The translations under genes and the position numbers were made by a program. 64,000 bases of DNA, from positions 177,810-241,809 of the forward strand of contig NZ_FNGC01000009.1 in assembly GCF_900102785.1 (NCBI RefSeq). Direction: 5' to 3'. Position 1 is the stretch's first letter. The number at the start of each line of letters is the position of its first letter. Origin of the DNA: Arthrobacter sp. ok362 (GTDB taxonomy: Bacteria > Actinomycetota > Actinomycetes > Actinomycetales > Micrococcaceae). The notes under the pieces are model-generated. The model ran no database searches and was not told where the DNA came from. It saw only the letters and a list, made by a program, of their open reading frames with translations. Below, piece by piece: positions 17,686 to 25,733 of the stretch.

Positions 17686-18441
17686 TCAGGCCAAGGCCGT
17701 GTCCGGCGCCAGTTCGTCCCCCGCCGGGCCGTCACCGTCCGCCAGGTGCCGGTTCTGAAGCTCTTCGGCCGCGAGCTCGTACCAGGTGTGGGCACCGAAC
17801 AAAGGGCTGCTGGTGTCGAGGTGGCGGTACAGGGCGTCGGCGAGCCGGCACAACGCGGTGTCGGACAGGGCCCGGACCGTGGCCACAGGATCGAGTGTGT
17901 CCTCGAAGTAATCCGAAAGCGCCAGCCCGTCGATAGTGCCAAAGTCATTGGCGCTGCCGGTTTCCGCGGCCAGCGGGCTGTTGGCTGCGCCCAGTCCGGC
18001 GTCCAGCCCAGTCTCCAGCCCGGCCCCCAGCCCGGCGTCCAGCCCGGTCTCGATTCCGGTCTTGAGCCCGGTGTCGAGTCCGGCGAGGACTTCGGCGTCG
18101 GCGCCGACGTGCAGGAGGCAGATAGGCAGCTCAGTCGGCTCGTCGAGGACGAGGCGGAACGGTTCGGCCGCTTCGGACGCCCCGGCGTCCGGGGACGGCG
18201 TCGGAGCCGCCAAGTATCCGGCATCAGCGAGCCGACGAAGGCCCAGCAGCACTTCCGGGTCCAGGTGGGACGTGCCATGGAGGTCTATGACCACTTCGGC
18301 GCCGGCACCGAGGCGGCAGGCGCGACGCACGATGTGCATGAGGGCAGCCGAGTCCGACGGGGTCACGCAGCCGGAAATTTCGAGCTTGACGTGGACGGGA
18401 TCGACGTCCATCCGAAAAAGCACATGCAGTTTGTGGTTCAT
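17686..18441 (-). CDS. STAS-like domain protein with GLxx repeats
   Basis: A 251-residue protein. Residues 1-75 (VKLEISGCVTPSDSAALMHI, then AEVVIDLHGTSHLDPEVL) look like a STAS/anti-sigma antagonist fold. Residues 121-152 are eight tandem tetrapeptides of the form Gly-Leu-x-x (GLDT GLKT GIET GLDA and so on), encoded by 12-base DNA repeats. A C-terminal acidic helical region follows. ATG 18441 is preferred because GGAG stands six bases upstream; an in-frame ATG at 18492 lacks one. The conserved phosphorylatable Ser of STAS antagonists is not obvious. No exact family recognised. Confidence 0.65.
   Translation of the reverse strand: MNHKLHVLFRMDVDPVHVKLEISGCVTPSDSAALMHIVRRACRLGAGAEVVIDLHGTSHLDPEVLLGLRRLADAGYLAAPTPSPDAGASEAAEPFRLVLDEPTELPICLLHVGADAEVLAGLDTGLKTGIETGLDAGLGAGLETGLDAGLGAANSPLAAETGSANDFGTIDGLALSDYFEDTLDPVATVRALSDTALCRLADALYRHLDTSSPLFGAHTWYELAAEELQNRHLADGDGPAGDELAPDTALA
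17986..18081 (-). repeat. In-frame 12-base tandem repeat coding for GLxx
   Basis: Eight 12-base units within the STAS-like gene; on the + strand each resembles CCGGTGTCGAGT or CCGGCGTCCAGC. Being a multiple of three, copy-number change would keep the frame and alter only the linker length. Confidence 0.85.
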
Positions 18442-18566
18442 GGGGTTCTCCAAAGCGACCTGTCCAAGAGCCAACTGCATAACTCTGCTCAAACTTTACG
18501 AGGTTGTTCTCCGGCTCACAAGCGGGCCCGCCGCCCGTACCGAACCGGGAACGCCGGGTCAGGCGC

Positions 18567-18911
18567 TCAGGCCCCCTCAGGTACCCGTTCGGGCCAGTCC
18601 ACGTACTGGTGGTAGGACTCATGTTTGCGCAGGTAGCGGTACATGAAGGGGCAATTCGGGATGATCCGTTTGCCGGATGCAACCACGTCATCGAGGGCGA
18701 AGTGCGCCAGCACCTTGGCGAGCCCCTGGCCCTGGAACTGCACTGCCGTATCCGTGTGGATGAAGTCGATATGGCCCGGCCTGTCGATGAAGCGCACCTC
18801 GACGGCGGGCTTGCCGCCGACACGGAGTTCGTAGCGGTGCAGCTCGTCGTTTCGGGTGGTGGAGACGTCCGGGGTGAAGGTGTCTTCCGTGGTTGCCGAG
18901 TTCTCCGTCAT
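18567..18911 (-). CDS. GNAT-like N-acetyltransferase (YidJ/Gtn10 type)
   Basis: A 114-residue single-domain protein of the short GNAT group. RFIDRPGHIDFIHTDTAVQFQGQGLAKVL contains the acetyl-CoA binding QGQGLA; IIPNCPFMYRYLRKHESY is the conserved C-terminal segment with Cys and paired Tyr/His. It is likely a cytoplasmic acetyl- or acyltransferase of unknown target. Its ATG overlaps the acyltransferase stop (ATGA at 18908-18911), so the genes are coupled. Confidence 0.85.
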   Translation of the reverse strand: MTENSATTEDTFTPDVSTTRNDELHRYELRVGGKPAVEVRFIDRPGHIDFIHTDTAVQFQGQGLAKVLAHFALDDVVASGKRIIPNCPFMYRYLRKHESYHQYVDWPERVPEGA

Positions 18912-20284
18912 GGTTCGACATTGGCACTTAATGGCGGGCGTGGCAATGGCGGTTCAGATCTGCCCGGCCGGTCAGGTGTTGTTGTAAGCCGAACGGAAAT
19001 CCGGCCCACGAGCACGACGGCGAGAGCGAAGCAGGCGGCGCCCCCGCCGAGGAGCCCCAGCGTCAGTCCGTTGAGCGCCGCGTTGACTGCCGGGACAAAA
19101 ACGGCGACGGCGGCCAGCAGCACGGCGGCCGCCGGGCGGTTCCGCGACGGGCCGGACGCCGTCGGCCGCTCCTCCAGCCTGCCAAACAGCGCCAGCACCG
19201 GCAGCAACAGCGCGACGACGCCCACCAGTACCAGGGGCCGCCCCCACCACCAGGCCGGGCTTCCTCCCGCCGGCTGGGGAAAATCCGTCAGCAGCAGGAG
19301 CCCGGACATCGCCGCCAGCAGGGGCAGGTGCCATAAATAGACGGTCATGGACCGCCTGCCGGCAACGCCCATCATCCGCCGCACCCCGGCCAGGGACGCG
19401 ATCCGGGACAGTCCCGGCCGGAAGAGCTGGAGGGCGGCGGCCTGCGAGATGCCCAGGAGCAGCAGCGTCACGTTGGGCGGATTGAGGTTCACCAGCATGT
19501 TCCCGGAGTAAAGCCCCAACAGGACCAACAGCCCCAGCAGCATGTTGCTGGCGACCACGATGCCAAAGTGCGCCGGCCGGCCCGGCAGCAGCCGAGGGCC
19601 GTCTGCCACGATGAATCCGAGCTGCTGCACGGCGCACCACAGGAACACCATGTTCAGGTAGGCCAGCGGCGGCAGCACTCCCCGCAGGCAATCGACTGTC
19701 ACCACCAGGGAGGTGAGCCCGGCGAGGGTCAGCCACGGCGCGCGGGAGTGGAGAACCGCCAGCCAGGGAAGATTGAGTTGCGCGGCGAGGTACGCGGCCA
19801 AGAACCACAGCGGCATTCCGGCTCCGCTGGTGAGCAACTGGATGACTTCCGGGTCAACCCCGGCGAGGCGGGCCGCCGACAGGCCGGTGAACATGATGGC
19901 CAGCAGGACGGCGGCCGGCCGGATCAGGCGCAGCAGCCGGCCCTGCATGAAATCGAAGGCGTTACCGCCCCTGGCGCGGAGCCGCCGCCAGGACTGCAGG
20001 CCGGTGATCCCGCCGACCACGAAGAACAGCGGCATGATCTGGAAGACCCACACCGCAGGCTCAAACCAGTGCTGATTGCCCAGGATGTTTTCGCTGGTCA
20101 CAGTGCCGTCCGGGTGCAACACGGGGCTCACCATCATCGTGTGCGCGACCACCACCAATGCCAGGCAGAAGAACCGGACAAGGTCGATCACCGGGTCGCG
20201 GTTCGGTCCCAGGGCCGGGCCGCCGGCTGACCGCTGCTGTGGAACCATGGCGCCCCCTGGGAAGGCCGGCTGTGTTGCCTCCAT
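18908..20284 (-). CDS. Membrane acyltransferase 3 (OafA-like)
   Basis: A 458-residue polytopic protein of the acyltransferase-3 family, which transfers acyl groups onto envelope sugars or lipids. The start of the domain, RDPVIDLVRFFCLALVVVAHT, carries the key Arg and the conserved His of the first helix; FFVVGGITGLQSWRR is the second signature. Ten or more membrane segments follow, and a soluble C-terminal tail of about 25 residues. Translationally coupled to the downstream GNAT. Confidence 0.85.
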   Translation of the reverse strand: MEATQPAFPGGAMVPQQRSAGGPALGPNRDPVIDLVRFFCLALVVVAHTMMVSPVLHPDGTVTSENILGNQHWFEPAVWVFQIMPLFFVVGGITGLQSWRRLRARGGNAFDFMQGRLLRLIRPAAVLLAIMFTGLSAARLAGVDPEVIQLLTSGAGMPLWFLAAYLAAQLNLPWLAVLHSRAPWLTLAGLTSLVVTVDCLRGVLPPLAYLNMVFLWCAVQQLGFIVADGPRLLPGRPAHFGIVVASNMLLGLLVLLGLYSGNMLVNLNPPNVTLLLLGISQAAALQLFRPGLSRIASLAGVRRMMGVAGRRSMTVYLWHLPLLAAMSGLLLLTDFPQPAGGSPAWWWGRPLVLVGVVALLLPVLALFGRLEERPTASGPSRNRPAAAVLLAAVAVFVPAVNAALNGLTLGLLGGGAACFALAVVLVGRISVRLTTTPDRPGRSEPPLPRPPLSANVEP

Positions 20285-20370
20285 TGTCGGCCCTGGAGCG
20301 CCTCGGCGGCCAGAGCATTTTGGCCCGGGACCGCGCCGGTGTTCAGGCGGTGAGCAGCCCCAGCATGCCG

Positions 20371-20406
20371 AGGAAGGCCAGGATCACGGTCCGATCCTGG
20401 CCTCCC
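20371..20406 (-). terminator. Terminator after the acid-sugar operon
   Basis: Core arms AGGCCAGGATC (20375-20385) and GATCCTGGCCT (20393-20403) are perfect complements with a seven-base loop. It lies about 30 bases past the aldolase stop, reading on the minus strand. Confidence 0.65.
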
Positions 20407-20435
20407 GTTCCGCCGGTTGCGGGTTAAACAGGCCG

Positions 20436-21311
20436 TCAGCGCGAGAGCGTGGCCAGGGCGGTGGCAGCGAACGTCCGGGCTGATGCATCCCAGTGGCCCA
20501 GCAGGGCCTGGAGGTTCTCTCCGTCGGCCCGGTGGGCGGTGGCCTGTTCCTCAAGGACCGCCAGGACGCCGGTCCGCAGCTCGGTGTTGAAGTTGACCTT
20601 GCCCACGTTCATGGCCGCGGCCTTGACCAGTTCCTCGGCCGGAATGCCTGAGGCGCCATGCAGGACCAGCGGAATCCGGGTCCGCACGGCGATGTCCTGC
20701 AGCACGTCCCAGCGCAGCCGGGGCTCCCCCTTGTACTTGCCATGGACATTGCCCACGGCCACGGCGAGCAGCTGCGCCCCGGTGCGGGCCACGAAGTCCT
20801 CCACCTGGGCGGAGTCGGTGAGGCCGGCGGGTTCGCCTGCCTCTGTGCTGCCTGCGGCGTCGGTCCCGAAGGCCCGGTCCTCGTCGCCGGCGAGTCCGCC
20901 GAGTTCGGCTTCAATAACGACGCCGGCCCTGCCCTGCGCCGCCAGGGCCGCCCGGACGCCCTGGACCAGGGCGATGTTGTCCTCGTAGGGCAGCGAGGAC
21001 CCATCGACCAGCACCGAGTCGGCTCCGGCGCTGACGGCGTCGGCGATCACCTGCGGGTCGGTGGCATGATCGAGCTGCACGGCAATCGGGACGCCGGCGG
21101 CGTCGGCGAGTCCGCGGAGGGCGGTGATCAGCCGCAGCCCGTTGGGGGTGGCCGCGGTCTTCGGCGCGACGAGCAGGATGGCGCCCCGGCCCGATTCCTC
21201 GGCGGCCGCCACAACGGCGAGCGCGGTGGTGAAGTCGTAGCAGGTGAACGCCGGTACGGCCGAGCCATGCTGCAGGGCGCCGGTGACCAGGGTGTCGAGT
21301 TGGGTACGCAT
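20436..21311 (-). CDS. Class II fructose-bisphosphate aldolase family protein
   Basis: A 291-residue Zn-dependent aldolase of the FbaA/GatY/KbaY type. The three metal ligands are recognisable: His in VQLDHATD (about 82-86), His in NVHGKYKG (about 175-182) and His in LHGASGI (about 203-209). VGKVNFNTELR is the phosphate-binding loop. It is last in the operon and overlaps the gntP stop (TGATG). With a DUF1537 kinase upstream, its natural substrate is probably a phosphorylated keto-acid sugar rather than fructose bisphosphate; this is inference. Confidence 0.85.
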   Translation of the reverse strand: MRTQLDTLVTGALQHGSAVPAFTCYDFTTALAVVAAAEESGRGAILLVAPKTAATPNGLRLITALRGLADAAGVPIAVQLDHATDPQVIADAVSAGADSVLVDGSSLPYEDNIALVQGVRAALAAQGRAGVVIEAELGGLAGDEDRAFGTDAAGSTEAGEPAGLTDSAQVEDFVARTGAQLLAVAVGNVHGKYKGEPRLRWDVLQDIAVRTRIPLVLHGASGIPAEELVKAAAMNVGKVNFNTELRTGVLAVLEEQATAHRADGENLQALLGHWDASARTFAATALATLSR

Positions 21312-22777
21312 CAGGCGAACAGGCCTCCCACCAGAATCCAGGCGACGAACGTCAGCGCGAAGCCGGCCAGTCCCAGCACTGTGGTCAGCACGGTCCAGGT
21401 CCTGAGCCCGTCGGCGACGGTCAGGCCGTAGTAGCGCACCACCACCCAGAAGCCGGCGTCGGTCACGTGTGAAAGCCCGAGGGCGCCGAAGCCGATGGCG
21501 ATCACGATCACGGCGGTCTGCGCCGGCGTGTAGCCGCCGCCGGCCACAGCGGAGGAGAGCAAGCCGGCCGTGGTGACGATCGCGACGGTGGCCGAGCCCT
21601 GGGCGGCGCGGAGGGCGAGCGAGATGATGAAGCCCAGCAGCAGCAACGGAACGCCAAGCGTGTCAAGGGATTCGGACAGGGCCTTGCCGATTCCGCTCAC
21701 CTGCAGGACGCCGCCGAAGACGCCGCCGGCCGCAACAACCATGAGGATGGAGGCGATCGGGGGCAGTGCGCCTTCGAAGATCTCGCCGGTTTCCGCCAGC
21801 GACCACTGGCGGCGGACGGCGAGGAGGAAGAAGCAGAGCGCAACCGCCACGAGCAGGGCGAAGACGGGGTTGCCGACGAAGGCGGCGACGCCGTACCAGA
21901 AGTCGTTCTTGTCGATCACGAGGGTGCCGATGGTGCCCAGGAGGATCAGCGCGATCGGGGTGGTGATGAGGAAGATGATCAGTCCGGGACGGGGCGGGGC
22001 TATGGCCTTGGCGCCCGGGCCCTCGTGACCAACACGGACCAAGGTGCCGGAGCCGAACTCGTCAACCTGCTTTTTTACCGACGGCAGCAGCTCGTAGCTT
22101 CTGCGGTTCATGATGGCTGCGACCCAGTAGGACAGGAAGCCCAGCGGCACACAGATCGTCAGCGAGATCAGGGCGATCAGCCCGATGTCGGCGCCGAGGA
22201 CTCCGGCACCGGCCACAATCCCGGGGTGCGGGGGCACGGCCACGTGGATGGCCAGCATGATGCCGGCCATGGGCAGGCCGAACTTCACCGGGTGGACGTT
22301 GGCGATCTTGGAGAAGGCGTAGACGATCGGCACCAGGACGATGATGCCGACTTCGAAGAACACCGGAATCGCGACCAAAAAGCCGACTGCGGTGAGGGCC
22401 ACGGCCACCCGCCGGGCGCCGAGCTTGGCAGTGAAGTGATCAGCGAGGGACTGCACGCCGCCGGAGACCTCGATCATCCGCCCCAGGATCGCGCCGAGCG
22501 CGATCAGGAGGGCGACCTTGCCCATGGTGCCTCCCACCCCAGCGGCCACCACGGTGAAAATGTCTTTGAGCGGGATCTGCGCGGCCACGGCCACCAGGAT
22601 GCTGACGGCCAGCAGGGCCACGAAGGCCTGGATCTTGAAGCGGATGATCATCAGCAGCAGCAGGGCGACGCCGGCCACCGCGATTGTCAGCAGCAGCGGA
22701 GTTCCCAGCTCCACGGCTGGCTTGATGACGGGCGCGTCGGCCGCGCGCACCATCAGGGAACTGAGCAGGGGGGTCAT
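21311..22777 (-). CDS. GntP-family gluconate/acid-sugar permease
   Basis: A 488-residue membrane carrier with 12-14 hydrophobic segments. GGTMGKVALLIALGAILGRMIE and HVAVPPHPGIVAGAGVLGAD are hallmark GntP stretches; RAAQGSATVAI and LSHVTDAGFWVV complete the family pattern. GntP members import gluconate, fructuronate or other aldonates by proton symport. Its place between dehydrogenase and aldolase genes indicates uptake of the operon's acid-sugar substrate. Confidence 0.9.
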   Translation of the reverse strand: MTPLLSSLMVRAADAPVIKPAVELGTPLLLTIAVAGVALLLLMIIRFKIQAFVALLAVSILVAVAAQIPLKDIFTVVAAGVGGTMGKVALLIALGAILGRMIEVSGGVQSLADHFTAKLGARRVAVALTAVGFLVAIPVFFEVGIIVLVPIVYAFSKIANVHPVKFGLPMAGIMLAIHVAVPPHPGIVAGAGVLGADIGLIALISLTICVPLGFLSYWVAAIMNRRSYELLPSVKKQVDEFGSGTLVRVGHEGPGAKAIAPPRPGLIIFLITTPIALILLGTIGTLVIDKNDFWYGVAAFVGNPVFALLVAVALCFFLLAVRRQWSLAETGEIFEGALPPIASILMVVAAGGVFGGVLQVSGIGKALSESLDTLGVPLLLLGFIISLALRAAQGSATVAIVTTAGLLSSAVAGGGYTPAQTAVIVIAIGFGALGLSHVTDAGFWVVVRYYGLTVADGLRTWTVLTTVLGLAGFALTFVAWILVGGLFA

Positions 22778-22857
22778 GAAGGGGTGTCTCCTTTGACAGG
22801 AAAGTCGTCCGACGATTCAACCGCGAGGTAAAAGTGGCGGATCAGGGGCGGGAGGGG

Positions 22858-22893
22858 CCCGGCGACGGCGGAGGGGGGACCGCCGTCGCCGGG
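22858..22893 (-). other. Intercistronic hairpin between dehydrogenase and permease genes
   Basis: A perfect 14-base stem, CCCGGCGACGGCGG (22858-22871) with CCGCCGTCGCCGGG (22880-22893), and an eight-base loop. In the middle of the operon it may be an mRNA stabiliser, processing site or attenuator. Confidence 0.65.
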
Positions 22894-22907
22894 GGTGGGA
22901 TGGCTGG

Positions 22908-23807
22908 TTAGGCGGTGCGCTTGGTGGGCGCGAGAACCTTGATGACGGCGGAGTCATCCGCGGCGGCCAGGCCCTGGGCCTGGCCCAGGAGGTAGAGCTG
23001 CTCCGCGGCGGCGGCCACCGGGGCGGCGAGGCCGGCCGTGCGGGTGGCCTTGCCGACGATCCCCATGTCCTTGACGAAAATGTCGAGGCGGCTGAGGACC
23101 TCGGCACCGTTTTCCGTGTAGGCCTCCAGGATGCGCGGGCCGCGGTTGGAGAGCATGAAGGAGCCCGCCGCGCCGGCTTCGAGGGCGGCGAGGGTCTTGG
23201 CCTGGTCCAGGCCGAGGGCGTCGGCCAGGGCCATTGCCTCGGCGGCGGCGGCGATGTGGATGCCGCAGAGCAGCTGGTTGACGGTCTTGAGGGCCTGGCC
23301 GTCCCCGGGCTTGTCGCCGACCACGGTCAGGGTGGAGGCCAGCAGCTCGAGGGCCGGGCGGGCCTTTTCCTGGGCCTCGGGCGATGCGCCCACCACGATC
23401 AGCAGGTCGCCTTCGCCGGCACGCTTGGGGCCGCCGGAAAGCGGGGCATCAACCAGCTCGACGCCGTATTCGGCCAGGCGGTCCACGGTGGCCGGGATGG
23501 CGTCGGTGCCCACGGTGCTGCCCAGGATCACGACGGAGCCCGGCTTGAGCACAGAGGCCACGCCGTTCTCGCCGAAGAGGACATCGTTGAGCTGCTCGCC
23601 GTTGCGCACTGCCAGCAGCAGCGCATCGGCGCCTTTCGAGGCTTCCCGGGCGGAGGCGAACGTGCGGATGCCGGCCTCTTCAGCCAGCTTCAGGCGCGGC
23701 TCGGCGATGTCGAAACCGTGGACAGTGAGCTGGCTTGCCAGGCGGGTGGCCATGGGCAGGCCCATGGCGCCGAGGCCCAGGACGGTGATGGTGTAGTTGC
23801 TGGTCAT
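22908..23807 (-). CDS. Hydroxyacid dehydrogenase of the 3-HIBADH/LtnD family
   Basis: A 299-residue beta-hydroxyacid dehydrogenase. The NAD motif is VLGLGAMGLPMATRL (about 8-22), the substrate motif LVDAPLSGGPKRA (about 117-129), and the catalytic Lys lies in GDGQALKTVNQLL. ATG 23807 was chosen because GGAG stands seven bases before it and the Rossmann fold starts at once. Next to a DUF1537 kinase, the closest functional match is L-threonate/D-erythronate type 2-dehydrogenase (LtnD), which oxidises a tetronate before phosphorylation. Confidence 0.85.
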   Translation of the reverse strand: MTSNYTITVLGLGAMGLPMATRLASQLTVHGFDIAEPRLKLAEEAGIRTFASAREASKGADALLLAVRNGEQLNDVLFGENGVASVLKPGSVVILGSTVGTDAIPATVDRLAEYGVELVDAPLSGGPKRAGEGDLLIVVGASPEAQEKARPALELLASTLTVVGDKPGDGQALKTVNQLLCGIHIAAAAEAMALADALGLDQAKTLAALEAGAAGSFMLSNRGPRILEAYTENGAEVLSRLDIFVKDMGIVGKATRTAGLAAPVAAAAEQLYLLGQAQGLAAADDSAVIKVLAPTKRTA

Positions 23808-23892
23808 GGTGTTCTCCATCGAATGACGTGTTAAGCGTACAGAATTGAGCAGGTGGGATGGGCCCCCGGCTGCCGGGTTCCCTGGCCGTGGG

Positions 23893-24016
23893 GCCATGCC
23901 GGCGAGGGACCCTGCCTGAGGGCCCACGCCGGCGAGGGGCCCTGCCTGAGCTTGCGAAGGCTGGGAGCCGGTGGGGACTTGCGAAGGCGAGGAACCGGTG
24001 GGGACTTGCGAGGTTA
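23893..24016. repeat. Tandem repeats in the kinase-dehydrogenase spacer
   Basis: Two 29-base units (23893-23921 and 23922-23950) sharing GCCGGCGAGGG-CCCTGCCTGAG are followed by two 27-base units (23951-23977, 23978-24004) sharing CTTGCGAAGGC and CCGGTGGGGA, and a third partial unit from 24005. Bases 23920-23977 match the reverse strand of 55089-55146 in about 47 of 58 positions by hand alignment, so this is an interspersed repeat. Confidence 0.8.
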
Positions 24017-25528
24017 GGGGGCAGCTGGGGAGAACGTGTTGCTGAGCTTGCGCGTGACATCGGCGAGGGACTGGTCATCGCCCACGTTGCCGGCGAAGAC
24101 GATGTACGGGATGCCCTTGGCCGGGCCATCCACCGGCTCCCACAGGCTGACAATGCCCGGCAGCATGGGCCCGCGGACGATCGCGTGCCGGATTTCCAGG
24201 CCGTGTGCGGCCACGTCCGAGGACGTGATGCCGCCCTTGGCGATCACGAAGCGGGGCGGGAAGGTCTTGAGCGTGCGGTTCACGACGGCGACGACGGCGG
24301 CGGAGACGGTGCGGGCGATCCGCAGGCTTGCGGCGGCGTCGGCGGTCTTGATCAGGAGCCGGCTCGTGTGGACGATCACGTCACCGCCGCGGAGGGCCGC
24401 GACGACCGTGTCAACGGTTTCGTCCAGGTACTCCCCCGCGTTCTCGCCGAGGAGCTTTTCGACGTCGATCTCCACGATCCGCGCCGCGCTGTGCTGCTCG
24501 GTGAGGGCGTTGAGCTGGCGGGTGGTGACGCCAACGTGCGAGCCGACCACGATCAGGCCGCCGGCCACGGAGGGGGTGTTGCCCGCATAGGCTTCTTCGC
24601 CGCTGAGTTCGGTGCGGATTTCCTGGCCGATCCGTGCCCGGACGAACGGCGGGCCCACGCGGTAGAGGAGCTTCTTGCCGCGGCGTTCTGCTTCTTCCAG
24701 GCCCAGCGACAGGGCGCGCAGATCGTTTTCGGTGACGATGTCCGCCACGATCGGGGTGGAGTCCGTGGCGGCGGCGATGGCGTCGGCAATGGCCTTGGCG
24801 GAGATGTGGGGATCGGTGGAGGCCCGGATGATGTCCAGATCCAGCACGATCACCGATGCCGCGGGGAACCGGCCGTTCGATTTCTCCTCGACGTACTTGG
24901 CCATCTCCGAATTCGCGAAGCCGAAGCTGGCGTCCCGGGCGAATTCGGTCTCGGCCACGGGGGTGAGCTGTCCGGCGTCCTCGCCGGTGCCACGGGTGAA
25001 GTGCACGCCGCCGATCGTCACGCGGCCGGCGTCGGGGAACGCGGGAACGATCACGACGCCGTCCGTCGTCTCGCCGTTGACGGCGGTGACGGTGGCGGCG
25101 ATGACGTCCGGTTCGAGCGGGTAGTGGCCGCGGAGGGTGGAATCGCTGCGGCTGACAAAGCTGAGCCGCAGGGCGGGGTCAGTGGATGCGGCGGCCGCGA
25201 GGGCGTTCCGGACGATCTCCTCGTTGCGGGCAGCCGCCTCGGCAGGGTCAAGGCTGCGGGTGTTGGTCAGCACGTAGACCGCGCGCGGGCGCTGGCCGTC
25301 GACTTCGTAGGCGAACGCCCAGGCGAAGTCCGCCACATCCCAACGGGTGAGGACGGGCAGGTTCGCCACGGACTGCGTGCCGGTGGGGTCGTCGTCGAGC
25401 ACCACCAGGACACGGGGGGCTGCCTCGGACGAGGCAGCCACGCTGTCTGCCACTAGCCGGGCGGGGATCTGTACTTCCGCGGGGAAAGCGGCCAGCACGT
25501 CTGCTTCAAGGGGCACTTTGCACTCCAT
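24014..25528 (-). CDS. Four-carbon acid sugar kinase family protein (DUF1537)
   Basis: A 504-residue kinase of the OtnK/DUF1537 family. The N-terminal domain has VVLDDDPTGTQ (about 42-52) and SRSDSTLRGHYPLE (about 125-138), which bind the acid sugar; the C-terminal domain has FVIAKGGITSSDVA and the GIVSLWEP and FAGNVGDD loops of the nucleotide site. Known members phosphorylate 2- or 3-oxo-tetronates or D-threonate/erythronate. It is first in the operon, 205 bases from the divergent GntR gene. It is some 70 residues longer than the usual 420-430, by an N-terminal extension. Confidence 0.9.
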   Translation of the reverse strand: MECKVPLEADVLAAFPAEVQIPARLVADSVAASSEAAPRVLVVLDDDPTGTQSVANLPVLTRWDVADFAWAFAYEVDGQRPRAVYVLTNTRSLDPAEAAARNEEIVRNALAAAASTDPALRLSFVSRSDSTLRGHYPLEPDVIAATVTAVNGETTDGVVIVPAFPDAGRVTIGGVHFTRGTGEDAGQLTPVAETEFARDASFGFANSEMAKYVEEKSNGRFPAASVIVLDLDIIRASTDPHISAKAIADAIAAATDSTPIVADIVTENDLRALSLGLEEAERRGKKLLYRVGPPFVRARIGQEIRTELSGEEAYAGNTPSVAGGLIVVGSHVGVTTRQLNALTEQHSAARIVEIDVEKLLGENAGEYLDETVDTVVAALRGGDVIVHTSRLLIKTADAAASLRIARTVSAAVVAVVNRTLKTFPPRFVIAKGGITSSDVAAHGLEIRHAIVRGPMLPGIVSLWEPVDGPAKGIPYIVFAGNVGDDQSLADVTRKLSNTFSPAAP

Positions 25529-25589
25529 TGTGTGGGATCTATCGGTGAAAAGCTGCGGCTCTTCGGGAACCGTCGCAAGGGGGTAAATG

Positions 25590-25608
25590 TAAGATGTCAG
25601 ACATCTTA
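25590..25608. promoter_or_regulatory. Perfect palindromic operator between kinase and GntR genes
   Basis: TAAGATGTC-A-GACATCTTA, a 19-base palindrome with 9-base arms. The core ATGTCAGACAT fits operators of GntR/FCD regulators. It lies 61 bases before the kinase start (minus strand) and overlaps a TATAAG-like -10 on that strand. A weaker palindrome, TGTGGCATATGGCACA, is at 25623-25638. Confidence 0.75.
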
Positions 25609-25733
25609 TAGCTGAGTGCTAGTGTGGCATATGGCACAACGACGCGCAAGTAGACTTGGCCATCAGGTAGCACGCCGACAGGCAAAGCATCAGGCAAGAC
25701 ATCAGTCAAAGCGGAGTCGCTGGACGGGGAGAA

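Noticed and set aside
23858..25456. Long open reading of 532 codons opposite the DUF1537 kinase
   Set aside because: His/Asp/Gly-rich shadow typical of the antisense frame; the kinase motifs are intact on the minus strand.
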